NCBI GenBank assembly: GCA_945828295.1
Contig: CALZQV010000009.1
Coordinates: 1 to 32,318, forward strand
Reading direction: 5' to 3'
DNA length: 32,318 nucleotides
From: an uncultured Prevotellaceae bacterium
GTDB lineage: Bacteria > Bacteroidota > Bacteroidia > Bacteroidales > Bacteroidaceae
Part shown: positions 17,690-26,919 of the stretch, piece by piece
Layout: every line of letters starts with the position of its first letter
Numbering within the stretch: position 1 is the first letter of the stretch
Made by a program: the position numbers and the translations under genes
The notes under the pieces: generated by a model
Database searches by the model: none
Told to the model about the DNA's origin: nothing
The model's input: only the letters and a program-made list of their open reading frames with translations

Positions 17690-19900
17690 CTAATTGAAGA
17701 AGTTCCAACTGACGCCGAAATGGAACGTTCGTGGGTCCATGGGATAGTGGGGAGCCCAGAACATCCGGCCCGACCCTGCGTTCAGGTGATTCATGGCGAA
17801 ATAGAGCCGGCAGTGCTTGATGTGGAGATTCAGATAGGCATTCACGATGGGGTAGTTCCCTATCTTGACCATCGGCTGGCTGGCGTCCTGAACGGCAAAC
17901 TGCTGGATGGCAGGACAATAGTCGGGCGCGTAGTAGCGGGTGAAGTAGCGCAGGTCGCCGCCCAGTTCCACATTCAGCACTTTGGCTATCTTGAACTTGA
18001 AATAGATGTTGCTGTAGAGCGTGAGTTTGGGCAGCGGAAGCTTACCCGCGTCGCTGCTCGACTGGTAGGTGATGTCGTTGTCCCAATGGAAGGGCCCGAA
18101 GGCAAGGTCCTGGCACAGGCGGGCCGAGAAGACCTGCACGTTGCCACCCGTCTGGCGCACCACAACCGCGTGGCTGTAGTCGGCAGGAAGCGGGGATGAG
18201 GCATCGTCGCCCACAAAGGTGTTCTGCATCGCCAGGTGGGCATAGTTCTTCACATTCTCTACGCCCACGCTCACACAAGTGCCGATGCGCGGCAGGCGAA
18301 GTGAGCCTTCGATGCGCGTCTTGAATTCTTTCGACAAATCTTTGTCCCACCACAGGAACTGGCTGTGGTAGTGCTCCATGTAGATGTCGGGGGCTATGTC
18401 CTTGACGTAACCGTGCACCTCGACTTGCAACGTGTCGCGCCGCCCAATCTTCAGGTCGAGGTCGGCTGTGCCGTCGATGTTGAAGTCGCCCACGTCGTCG
18501 CCCACGAGCGAAACCTCGCCGCTCACGTTATAGTGGATGAACTTACCCTGCGTGCGCGTTATCTCACCGCCCACGAATATGTTCTGTTCCGTGTAGCGCT
18601 TGCGCCCCAGTGTGCCGCCGTCGAGCCAGGGGAGCGTGATGGTATTCAACTCGTGGAAGGCAAACACGGCAATGCCCATCTGCGCCCATTTGTTGAATCC
18701 CTCGCGCAGCGACAGACCGATGGTGTTCCGCACGGAAAGCGATTTCGTGCGGTCCTTCACGCTGGTCAGGTCGCCGTAATAGAGGTTGGTGTAATAGTCC
18801 TTTGGCGTGTTGTGGGAGTAGTAGGTGTGGCGCAGATTGTTGATGCTCAGGGTGTGGATGATGCTGCTCACGGGCACAAACTCCTTGGGGACGATTTGCT
18901 CCGAAGTCCACTTCGTGCGCAGTGAATCAAGAAGCAGCGCGCGCCTGAGCGAGTCGGTCTGAGCCAATGTGCGCAGGCTGTCCGACAACTGCTGCAGCAA
19001 TTCCTTGTCCCCAGGCATCTTTGGCTTTACGCTGTCCGGCAGCTCCACCTCGCGATGGAATCCGAGATTATAGCGATGCGTGAGGAATGCAGCCTGATTC
19101 TCGTTGCGGTTCCATGTATCAGTGAGCAATGTCGGGATGTCCTTCGACCCATAACTTCGGGGGAAACTCTGCGGATTGCGTATGTATGCGTCGTTCTCTA
19201 TACCACCGTTCTCTGCCATCTTGAAGTGGTTGACGTTGACGTACGCATGCACGTTGTAGCGGTCGCCAAGATAGTAGCCGAAGAACGTGCCGCCGAACTG
19301 GCTGTTGGCCTGTGAGTTGTAGTACCCTCTGCCATAAAGGTAGTCGAACTTCATGCCGATGCCCGCCTCCTTGTTGATGTTTGAGGCAAAGTAGGCGTGC
19401 AGTCGCTCTTGGCCGTTAGTCTTGTTGCCCACCTTGTGGAAGGCCAGGTTGGTCATCGGGCTCAGCGTGTTCGTGAAGCGGAACTCCTTCATCCCGCCCA
19501 AAAAGTAGTCGAAGGGTTGCAGAAAGAGCTGCGGATTGGAAGCATCGCGGTTCATGTAGATGCGGCTGAGACGAGGCGAACCGGCGTTGCCCAGGATGCT
19601 GTATTCACCATTGTATCCCGTTGTTTCGTTGTAGTTGTGAAACATGTGGGTGACGGTGTCGTTGTTGTCTGCCGGAATGATGTGGCCCAAGCGTTCGTCG
19701 ACGGTCCATTGCGTAACGCCAATGGGCACGTTCTCAATCTTATTCTCCGTTGTGTCTCTTCCCCAGGAACTCTTCTTCGCTTTCGAACCGCGACTGTCGC
19801 CAGACAGCGGGTCGTTGCCGTCATACGTGCCGTAGTTTTGTGCACTTACAACCACGCAGTTGAGCGCGATAAGAAGGATGTATAGGAATCGGCGTCTCAT
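17690..19900 (-). CDS. Putative outer-membrane porin (Porin_10-like Bacteroidota family)
   Basis: 736 aa; signal peptide, alternating beta-strand pattern, terminal aromatic FGVSWNFFN, NEAGIGMKFDYLYGRGYYNSQANSQFGG-type region. Confidence 0.85.
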   Translation of the reverse strand: MRRRFLYILLIALNCVVVSAQNYGTYDGNDPLSGDSRGSKAKKSSWGRDTTENKIENVPIGVTQWTVDERLGHIIPADNNDTVTHMFHNYNETTGYNGEYSILGNAGSPRLSRIYMNRDASNPQLFLQPFDYFLGGMKEFRFTNTLSPMTNLAFHKVGNKTNGQERLHAYFASNINKEAGIGMKFDYLYGRGYYNSQANSQFGGTFFGYYLGDRYNVHAYVNVNHFKMAENGGIENDAYIRNPQSFPRSYGSKDIPTLLTDTWNRNENQAAFLTHRYNLGFHREVELPDSVKPKMPGDKELLQQLSDSLRTLAQTDSLRRALLLDSLRTKWTSEQIVPKEFVPVSSIIHTLSINNLRHTYYSHNTPKDYYTNLYYGDLTSVKDRTKSLSVRNTIGLSLREGFNKWAQMGIAVFAFHELNTITLPWLDGGTLGRKRYTEQNIFVGGEITRTQGKFIHYNVSGEVSLVGDDVGDFNIDGTADLDLKIGRRDTLQVEVHGYVKDIAPDIYMEHYHSQFLWWDKDLSKEFKTRIEGSLRLPRIGTCVSVGVENVKNYAHLAMQNTFVGDDASSPLPADYSHAVVVRQTGGNVQVFSARLCQDLAFGPFHWDNDITYQSSSDAGKLPLPKLTLYSNIYFKFKIAKVLNVELGGDLRYFTRYYAPDYCPAIQQFAVQDASQPMVKIGNYPIVNAYLNLHIKHCRLYFAMNHLNAGSGRMFWAPHYPMDPRTFHFGVSWNFFN

Positions 19901-19908
19901 TCGTCTTT

Positions 19909-20454
19909 TTATGCCTCTTTGCTTATTACTTCGTGACCGCGCTGCAGAGCCTGCTCGTTTTGCGGAATCAGGTTGTGGTGGCGCTGCGGCAGTGTCTTGC
20001 GAAGGGCCTTCAGCACGTTGTCAATTCCCACAATGGGGCACACCTTTAGCAATCCGCCCAGCACAATCATGTTGAAACTCTTCACGTTCGACATCTCGGC
20101 TGCTGCGTCCATCGCGTCGATGCGATAGATGCTTATGTCGCTGCGACTTGGGGGAGTGCTGATGCCGTAAGGGTCGTAGATGATAATGCCGCCCGGCTTT
20201 ATCTTCTCCTCGAACTTATCCAACGAGGGCTGGTTCAGCACCACGGCGATGTCGTATGAGCTCAGAATGGGGGACGAGATGGCTTCGTCGCTCACGATGA
20301 CGGTGACGTTGGCCGTTCCGCCTCGTTGCTCTGGCCCGTAGGCCGGCATCCAGGTTACTTCCTTTCCCTCAAACAATCCGGCGTACGCAAGTATCTTGCC
20401 CATCGAGAGCACACCTTGTCCGCCAAATCCGGCTATAATTATTTCACTTTTCAC
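19909..20454 (-). CDS. 2-oxoacid:acceptor oxidoreductase gamma subunit
   Basis: 181 aa; MKSEIIIAGFGGQGVLSMGKILAYAGLFEGKEVTWMPAYGPEQRGGTANVTVIVSDEAISSP. Confidence 0.95.
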   Translation of the reverse strand: MKSEIIIAGFGGQGVLSMGKILAYAGLFEGKEVTWMPAYGPEQRGGTANVTVIVSDEAISSPILSSYDIAVVLNQPSLDKFEEKIKPGGIIIYDPYGISTPPSRSDISIYRIDAMDAAAEMSNVKSFNMIVLGGLLKVCPIVGIDNVLKALRKTLPQRHHNLIPQNEQALQRGHEVISKEA

Positions 20455-20496
20455 AATATATGTTTTAATCCTTATTCCTTAATCTTTTATACCTTT

Positions 20497-21261
20497 TCAT
20501 TTAATATCCTTCAGGTCGCCAAGCTTGTAGAAGGGGAACATGTTTTCCTCCATCCATCGATTTGCCTCCTCGGGCGTCTTCTTCCAGCCCGACGAGCAAG
20601 TGCCCACAATCTCCACGAGCGAACTGCCCTTGCCCTGCATCGAGTATTCGAAGGCTTTGCGTATGGCTGCTTTCGCCCGACGGATGTAGGCCACGTTGTT
20701 GACAGCCTGACGGGTGACGTAGCATGTGCCCTCGAGCGTGGCTGCTATTTCGGTTATTTTCAGTGGGTAGCCGTGCAGGTCGGCCTGTCGGCCATAGGGG
20801 CAGGTGACGGTCTTCATGCCCATCAGGGTAGTGGGGGCCATTTGTCCGCCAGTCATTCCATAGATGGCATTGTTCACGAAGATGATGGTGATGTTGTCGC
20901 CCCTGTTCAGCGAATGGATGGATTCTGCCGTGCCGATGCATGCGAGGTCGCCGTCGCCCTGATAGGTGAACACCAGATTCTCGGGCCAAAGGCGCTTGGC
21001 GGCACATGCGATGGCTGGGGCGCGTCCGTGCGCTGCTTCTATCCAGTCTATGTCAATATAGCTGTAGGCAAAGACGGCGCATCCGACGGGAGATATGCCC
21101 ACGGACTTGTCCTCCATGCCCATCTCCTCAATGACCTCCGCAATGAGTTTGTGGACTACACTGTGGCTGCAGCCCGGACAGTAGTGCATGGGCTTGTCGT
21201 TGAGCAGTTTGGGCTTCTTGTAAACTAAGTTTTCGGGTTGTATGATTTCCTGATTCGTCAT
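20497..21261 (-). CDS. 2-oxoacid:ferredoxin oxidoreductase beta subunit (TPP-binding)
   Basis: 254 aa; YCPGCSHSVVHKLI, AHGRAPAIACAAKR, YQGDGDLACIGTAESIHSLNRGDNITIIFVNNAIYGMTGGQMAPT. Confidence 0.95.
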   Translation of the reverse strand: MTNQEIIQPENLVYKKPKLLNDKPMHYCPGCSHSVVHKLIAEVIEEMGMEDKSVGISPVGCAVFAYSYIDIDWIEAAHGRAPAIACAAKRLWPENLVFTYQGDGDLACIGTAESIHSLNRGDNITIIFVNNAIYGMTGGQMAPTTLMGMKTVTCPYGRQADLHGYPLKITEIAATLEGTCYVTRQAVNNVAYIRRAKAAIRKAFEYSMQGKGSSLVEIVGTCSSGWKKTPEEANRWMEENMFPFYKLGDLKDIK

Positions 21262-21270
21262 TGTTCAATA

Positions 21271-21516
21271 CTATAACATTATTCGAATGAAAAACTCTAC
21301 AATTTTCACGACCATACCTATGCCGATGACTATCATCCCGAGGAGATGTTTGTCGGGATACATAAAATAAAGAACGACACCGGTTAGCGCGATGGCCAGG
21401 AATGCTACGTTGAGAATCTTACGGATGCCTTCCGTATTCGTGTGGCGAACGCGTTTGTTGCGTATCCGTTCCAATTCTTGCTGCTGTTGAGCCAGCATTT
21501 CATTTGCATCTTCCAT
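21271..21516 (-). CDS. Small two-TM membrane protein embedded in the oxidoreductase operon
   Basis: 81 aa; charged N-terminal helix then hydrophobic ILNVAFLAIALTGVVLYFMYP and LLGMIVIGIGMVVKIVEFFI; gaps of 9 and 11 bp to its neighbours. Confidence 0.8.
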   Translation of the reverse strand: MEDANEMLAQQQQELERIRNKRVRHTNTEGIRKILNVAFLAIALTGVVLYFMYPDKHLLGMIVIGIGMVVKIVEFFIRIML

Positions 21517-21527
21517 TGTAGAATGAA

Positions 21528-22616
21528 TTACTTATTAATGACCTTTTCTTTCAGTGCTGCGACAATCTCGTCGGGCCCAGGCACCATGCCGCCCATGCGA
21601 CCATAGTGGCTCACGGGTACTCGCCCTTCGACGGCCAGCTTGATATCCTCAATCATCTGTCCGGCATTGATTTCCACACTGAGTATTCCTTTTACCTGTT
21701 TGCTTAGACGGGCTATTTCTTCTGTGGGGAAGGGCCATAGCGTGATGGGGCGAAGCATTCCCACTCGGATGCCCTCTGCCCGACACAACTCAATGGACTT
21801 TTGGGCAATTCGTGAGGCGGAACCAAAGGCAACAATCAGATAGTCGGCATCTTCGGTCTTGAAGCTTTCGAATCGGACTTCGTTCTTGCGTATCGTTGCG
21901 TATTTCTCCTGCAGGTGCAGGTTGTGTTTCTCCATTTCTTTTGGCTCGAGCTCCAGCGAGGTTACGATGCTTTTGCCCTTTTCGCGCTTACCGATGGCCG
22001 CCCACGGGCATTCTTGCCGTACCTCCTCGTTGGTGCGACGAGGCTTGAGGGGTGGGAGCACCACCTTTTCCATCATCTGTCCGATTACGCCGTCGCTCAG
22101 CATCAGCACGGGATTGCGATACTTGAAGGCCAGATTGAAGCCTAAATCTACGAAGTCGGCCATTTCCTGCACGCTGGCTGGTGCGAGCACAATGACGTTA
22201 TAGTCGCCGTTGCCTCCCCCGCGTGTGCTCTGGAAGTAGTCGCCCTGACTGGGTTGTATTGTGCCCAAACCTGGGCCTCCGCGTTGCACGTTCACGATAA
22301 GTCCGGGCAGTTCTGCACCTGCCATATAGGTTATTCCCTCTTGCATCAGAGCCACGCCTGGGCTCGAGGAAGAGGTCATTACTCGCTTGCCGACGGCACC
22401 TCCGCCGTACAACATATTGATGGCAGCGACTTCGCTTTCGGCCTGCACGACAACCATTCCGGTCGTCTTCCAGGGTTCCTCTTTAGCTAATGTTTCCAGC
22501 ACTTCGCTTTGTGGGGTAATGGGATAGCCAAAGTATCCGTCGCAACCACAGCGTATGGCTGCGTGGGCGATGGCCTCGTTACCTTTCATCAACAAAATTT
22601 CGTTTTTCTCCTCCAT
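21528..22616 (-). CDS. vorB: 2-oxoacid:ferredoxin oxidoreductase alpha subunit (VorB, 3-methyl-2-oxobutanoate type)
   Basis: 362 aa; MKGNEAIAHAAIRCGCDGYFGYPITPQSEVLE, TSSSSPGVALMQEGITYMAGAELPGLIVNVQRGGPGLGTIQPSQGDYFQ. Confidence 0.94.
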   Translation of the reverse strand: MEEKNEILLMKGNEAIAHAAIRCGCDGYFGYPITPQSEVLETLAKEEPWKTTGMVVVQAESEVAAINMLYGGGAVGKRVMTSSSSPGVALMQEGITYMAGAELPGLIVNVQRGGPGLGTIQPSQGDYFQSTRGGGNGDYNVIVLAPASVQEMADFVDLGFNLAFKYRNPVLMLSDGVIGQMMEKVVLPPLKPRRTNEEVRQECPWAAIGKREKGKSIVTSLELEPKEMEKHNLHLQEKYATIRKNEVRFESFKTEDADYLIVAFGSASRIAQKSIELCRAEGIRVGMLRPITLWPFPTEEIARLSKQVKGILSVEINAGQMIEDIKLAVEGRVPVSHYGRMGGMVPGPDEIVAALKEKVINK

Positions 22617-22619
22617 CTT

Positions 22620-22835
22620 TTACCTTTTGCGATAAACCGTTATGCATCCGTCGGGACATACTTGGGCACAGCAGGTGCAGCCGGTGCACATGCCTTCCAC
22701 AACTTGTTCTGCGAAAGCATATCCTCTTTTATTAACGGTTTTCTTTGTTAATCTAATAATGTTCAAAGGGCAGGCAACGACACAAAGGTTACATCCTTTG
22801 CATCGTTCAGTGTCTACTACGATAGCTCCTCTCAT
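22620..22835 (-). CDS. 2x[4Fe-4S] ferredoxin-like subunit
   Basis: 71 aa; CKGCNLCVVACP and CTGCTCCAQVCP. Confidence 0.95.
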   Translation of the reverse strand: MRGAIVVDTERCKGCNLCVVACPLNIIRLTKKTVNKRGYAFAEQVVEGMCTGCTCCAQVCPDGCITVYRKR

Positions 22836-22861
22836 AATTCTTTTCCTTGAAAACTTGCTGT

Positions 22862-23062
22862 TTAGGGGTTAAACATTGCCTTGCAATAGTAGTTGAGAAT
22901 GTTGTCAAGCATTTCCTTTGCCTTGACCGCAGGCGACGATGGGTCCAACTCGATGGCGTGATTGTAGTTCTCGAGGGCATGTTGCCAATCGCTTTGTTTG
23001 CGATATGCGTTGCCCTTGCGATAGTACTCATGGGCCAGTGCCAATCGCTCTTCTTCGCTCAT
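22862..23062 (-). CDS. Small single-TPR protein
   Basis: 66 aa; LAHEYYRKGNAYRKQSDWQHALENYNHAIELDPSSPAVKAKEML. Confidence 0.8.
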   Translation of the reverse strand: MSEEERLALAHEYYRKGNAYRKQSDWQHALENYNHAIELDPSSPAVKAKEMLDNILNYYCKAMFNP

Positions 23063-23064
23063 GC

Positions 23065-23697
23065 TTAGTCTTCGATGACGTTTTTGCGTACGGGCTTGAC
23101 GGGAACCTCTTCCTTTTCTTCAAAGATTTCTATTGCATCATTGAAGATTTCCTCGGCACGATCAACGGTCTTGCGGCGGAACTTGTCGCTCTTGGGGTAG
23201 AGTTTAGTCTGTGCCTTGTTCAGCGCTTCTTTATCGCTAATCCATGTTTCGGCCTTGTAAATCTCACCGTTCATCGTCTCCATATCCTCGTTGTAGTAAT
23301 AGGTGATGTTGGTTATGGTGAGGGTGATGCGCTGTCCGTCAATGCTGGCCTTTATCTGGTAGCGGAAGCGCGTTCTGTCGAGGTTGAATGCTTTCTTCTT
23401 GAATATCATCCACTCGCAAACGCGTGCCGTGATGTCGTCGGAGTTCTCGTCTTCCATCATGCGCGCATAGTTGCCAGGTGCGGGAATCGATTCGTCTACC
23501 AGTTCTTCGATGAATTCGCGCATCGCCTTGCGCAACTCTGCCTCCGTCTTCCCAGGAACACTGAAGCTTTTCGTGAAGGTTACTATTCCGTTGACCTCGG
23601 GGACGGCGCCCTTCAGGTATTTCGAATCGTCTCTTTTCTCACGTGCTGATGCGCCTATGGCTACAAGCAGCAACAAACTAAGCAGTATCTTTTTCAT
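23065..23697 (-). CDS. DUF4468-like secreted protein
   Basis: 210 aa; signal peptide; VNGIVTFTKSFSVPGKTEAELRKAMREFIEE resembles the DUF4468 N-terminal pattern. Confidence 0.75.
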   Translation of the reverse strand: MKKILLSLLLLVAIGASAREKRDDSKYLKGAVPEVNGIVTFTKSFSVPGKTEAELRKAMREFIEELVDESIPAPGNYARMMEDENSDDITARVCEWMIFKKKAFNLDRTRFRYQIKASIDGQRITLTITNITYYYNEDMETMNGEIYKAETWISDKEALNKAQTKLYPKSDKFRRKTVDRAEEIFNDAIEIFEEKEEVPVKPVRKNVIED

Positions 23698-23726
23698 AAT
23701 GTTCGCTTTGTTTTATTTTAGTTGTT

Positions 23727-24947
23727 TTATTCGTATCTAAGTGCTTCTATGGGGTCCATCGTGGCGGCCTTGTGGGCAGGGATATAGCCAAAGAGCAACC
23801 CGATGAGGGCACATACGCCAAAGCTGACTATCACGCTCCACAGGGGCACGGTGGCAGGGAAGCCTATCATGTTTGCCACCCAGCTGAGCAGATAGCCTAA
23901 TCCGATGCCAATAATTCCGCCAGACAAACTTATCGTAACGCTTTCGAGCAGGAACTGTCGGCTTATATCAATTCCTCGTGCGCCCACCGACATGCGGAGG
24001 CCAATCTCCTTTGTACGCTCCGTCACGCTCACCAGCATGATGTTCATGATGCCAATTCCGGCAACGAGCAGCGAGAAGGCAGCCGCTACGACCAAGACGG
24101 TTTGCAGCGTGGTCATCGTGCTCGACATCGTCTCCATCATCTCCTGTTGCGAGCGTATGGTGAAGTCGTCGTCGCCGCCTTCCTTTATCTTGTGGTTGCG
24201 TCGCAGAATGGCCGAGAGCTCTTCGATTGCTTCGTCGCTCAATTCTTCTTTCAGGGCGCTGACGTTGATGCTGTTGAAGAAGGTTTGTGCGGCAATACGT
24301 TTCATGACGGTGGTGTATGGGGCAATCATCACGTTGTCTTGGTCCATGCCCCACGAGTTGTAGCCCTTGCTCTTGAGTATGCCCACAATGCGGAAGGGGA
24401 TGCTCTTGAATCGGATGGTTTTGCCCACGGCGTCGAAGTTCTTGTCTCCGAACAGTTCTTCCACGATGGTTGTGCCAACGACACACACCTTTGCACTCTT
24501 CTTTATGTCTTCGTCGGTGAAGCATTCTCCGTCTTTGATTTCCCAGAGCTTGATGCTCAGGTACTCGGGACTTTCGCCATAGACTGTCGTGTTGGTGTTC
24601 TTTGCGCCGTAGATAACTTGTCCGGCAGCGTTAACTTCAGGACTGATGTGGGTTATCAGCTTTGCTTCGTTTTGGATGGCTTCGTAGTCGGTCATCTTCA
24701 GGGTTTGCATTGCAGAGGGGTCGAGTCGCACGCCGCCTCGCATCTCGCCGCCCGGACGTATGGTGAGCAGGTTGGTGCCCATCTTCGAAAGTTCCGTGCG
24801 GATGCTTTCTTTCGAGCCTTGGCCGATGGCCATCATTGTGATGACGGCAGCCACACCAATGATGATGCCCAACGTGGAAAGCAGGGTGCGCGACTTGTTG
24901 CTCATGATAGCCGTAATGGCCACTTTAAGTAGATTTGTGAGGTTCAT
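23727..24947 (-). CDS. ABC transporter permease, MacB/FtsX family
   Basis: 406 aa; SNKSRTLLSTLGIIIGVAAVITMMAIGQGSKESI; ERTKEIGLRMSVGARGIDISRQFLLES; GYIPAHKAATMDPIEALRYE. Confidence 0.95.
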   Translation of the reverse strand: MNLTNLLKVAITAIMSNKSRTLLSTLGIIIGVAAVITMMAIGQGSKESIRTELSKMGTNLLTIRPGGEMRGGVRLDPSAMQTLKMTDYEAIQNEAKLITHISPEVNAAGQVIYGAKNTNTTVYGESPEYLSIKLWEIKDGECFTDEDIKKSAKVCVVGTTIVEELFGDKNFDAVGKTIRFKSIPFRIVGILKSKGYNSWGMDQDNVMIAPYTTVMKRIAAQTFFNSINVSALKEELSDEAIEELSAILRRNHKIKEGGDDDFTIRSQQEMMETMSSTMTTLQTVLVVAAAFSLLVAGIGIMNIMLVSVTERTKEIGLRMSVGARGIDISRQFLLESVTISLSGGIIGIGLGYLLSWVANMIGFPATVPLWSVIVSFGVCALIGLLFGYIPAHKAATMDPIEALRYE

Positions 24948-24952
24948 GTGTC

Positions 24953-25708
24953 TTAGTCGTCTTGGTTCTTGGGCAATGCGGCGAGAGCTTCTGCTGCATC
25001 CAGTATGTTCTTATTCTCAACATCCTCACGTATCTTGCCGTCGCGCAGCATGATGTTTCGGCTGCTGTATTGTGCAATCTCGGGGTTGTGGGTGACGAAG
25101 ATAATGGTGCGCCCTTGGCGATGAAGCTGCTGAAAGAGTACAAGGATTTCGAAACTCGTGCGTGTGTCGAGGTTACCCGTTGCTTCGTCGGCGAGGATGA
25201 CTGCCGGATTGTTGACAAGGGCGCGGGCAATGGCCACACGTTGCATCTGTCCGCCGGACATCTGGTTCGACTTGTGCTCAAGGCGGTCACCCAGTCCTAC
25301 AGCCTCCAGTGCCTTGATGGCAGCCTCGCGTCGCTGCTTGGCGTTGTAGGCGCTGTTATACATCAGCGGTAACTCCACGTTTTCCACAGCGGTCGTCTTG
25401 GCCAGTAAATTATAGTTTTGGAAGATAAAACCAATCTTTCTGTTCCTGAGTACTGCACGATCGCGTCGGCGCATCTTTCTCACGGGCACTCCGTCTAAGA
25501 TGTATTCGCCACTCGTCGGGGTGTCGAGGCATCCCAGTTGGTTAAGCAGTGTGCTCTTACCCGAACCTGAGGTGCCCATGATGGTCACGAACTCGCCTTC
25601 ATAGATTTTGAAGCTCACGCCACGCAGTGCCTTGACAATCTCGCTGCCTACGTGGAACTCGCGTCGCACATCCTGTAGCTCAATAACAACTTTTCTTTCT
25701 TTAGCCAT
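24953..25708 (-). CDS. ABC transporter ATP-binding protein (MacB-like, LolD family)
   Basis: 251 aa; Walker [13 protein letters not shown], signature [15 protein letters not shown], Walker [14 protein letters not shown]. Confidence 0.97.
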   Translation of the reverse strand: MAKERKVVIELQDVRREFHVGSEIVKALRGVSFKIYEGEFVTIMGTSGSGKSTLLNQLGCLDTPTSGEYILDGVPVRKMRRRDRAVLRNRKIGFIFQNYNLLAKTTAVENVELPLMYNSAYNAKQRREAAIKALEAVGLGDRLEHKSNQMSGGQMQRVAIARALVNNPAVILADEATGNLDTRTSFEILVLFQQLHRQGRTIIFVTHNPEIAQYSSRNIMLRDGKIREDVENKNILDAAEALAALPKNQDD

Positions 25709-25744
25709 TATCTTTGGGGCTCTAATCGCTATTTTCGTGTAAGA

Positions 25745-26902
25745 CTACTTCTTACTCTTGTCGTTGTTCTTCTTTCGGGGGTGCGGCATGAAGGGATTGG
25801 CGTTTGCCACTTCCTCCTCTGGTTGTCCGCTCTGCACGTCGGTCAGCACCTCAGTGCCATCGGAGATGCCGCTCACGATTTGGGTTAGTGTGCCGTTGGT
25901 CATACCTGTTTCCACGGCGATGGCCTTGATGTTCGTTCCTTCCTTTACCCAAAGCTTATGTTCTGCCTGAGTGTCGGTAATGCTTTCCCCTTCGTTAAGC
26001 ATCGCGTCGGTGGGCGTGAAGCGTAGCGCTTTGGCAGGGACGGCGAGAACATCGTGCATTTCCAGCGTGTAGATGGTCACGTTTGCCGTCAGTCCTGGCT
26101 TTAGCTTGAGGTCTTGGTTTGGTGCGCTGATAACTACCTCGTAGGTGACGACATTACTCTCCGTCGTTGCTTCCTGGCGCACTTGTGTTACGACTCCTTC
26201 GAAGGTGTCGTTGGGGAATGCGTCGACGGTGAAGGTCACACGCTGCCCGTTCTTCACTTCTCCTATGTCGGCTTCGTCAACATCGGCAATTACGCGCATG
26301 TCGGTAAGGTCTTGGGCAATTTTGAACAGTGTGGGTGTGTTGAAACTTGAGGCAACGGTTTGTCCCTCTTCAACCTCTTTCGAGAGCACCACTCCGTCGA
26401 TGGGGCTTGTGATGGTGGCATATCCGAGGTCGGTTTGTGCGCGCTTCACGCTTTCCTTTTGTTGGGCAACGGTTTGCTGTGAGCGCAAGTATGACAGTCG
26501 AGCCTGCTCGAAGTCGTTGGCACTAATCAGCCCTTGGTCATAAAGATTCTTGAAGCGTTCGTAGTTTGCCTTTTGGTAGTCGAGGTCGCTTTGTGCGCTC
26601 TTCAGGCTTGCCTGTGCGCTGGCGAGCGTGCTCAGCAGGTTGGTGCGGTCCAGTTCGGCAATTACCTGCCCGGCTTTGACCACGCTGTTGTAATCGACAT
26701 AGAGTTTACTGACGATGCCGCTCACTTGCGTACCCACGTCGACGCTCGTTACGGGCTCGATGGTTCCGGTTGCCGTTACGCTGGTCGTAATATCCTGTAT
26801 CTCTACTTTTGCTGTGGAGTATGTAAACTCTACCTTGGGCTTACATGCGGCACACAGAATGCATAGGAGGCATAACCCACAAAGTTGTTTCATTTCTTTC
26901 AT
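25745..26902 (-). CDS. Periplasmic adaptor (MacA/membrane fusion protein)
   Basis: 385 aa; VDVGTQVSGIVSKLYVDYNSVVKAGQVIAELD, ITSPIDGVVLSKEVEEGQTVASSFNTPTLFKIA. Confidence 0.95.
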   Translation of the reverse strand: MKEMKQLCGLCLLCILCAACKPKVEFTYSTAKVEIQDITTSVTATGTIEPVTSVDVGTQVSGIVSKLYVDYNSVVKAGQVIAELDRTNLLSTLASAQASLKSAQSDLDYQKANYERFKNLYDQGLISANDFEQARLSYLRSQQTVAQQKESVKRAQTDLGYATITSPIDGVVLSKEVEEGQTVASSFNTPTLFKIAQDLTDMRVIADVDEADIGEVKNGQRVTFTVDAFPNDTFEGVVTQVRQEATTESNVVTYEVVISAPNQDLKLKPGLTANVTIYTLEMHDVLAVPAKALRFTPTDAMLNEGESITDTQAEHKLWVKEGTNIKAIAVETGMTNGTLTQIVSGISDGTEVLTDVQSGQPEEEVANANPFMPHPRKKNNDKSKK

Positions 26903-26919
26903 ATGTCTTTGTCTTGTAT

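Noticed and set aside
17345-17918. Minus-strand ORFs of 91, 91 and 118 aa spanning array 2
   Set aside because: Open in all three frames because of the 22-bp repeat composition; no domain and no consistent start. Kept only as a repeat-related observation.
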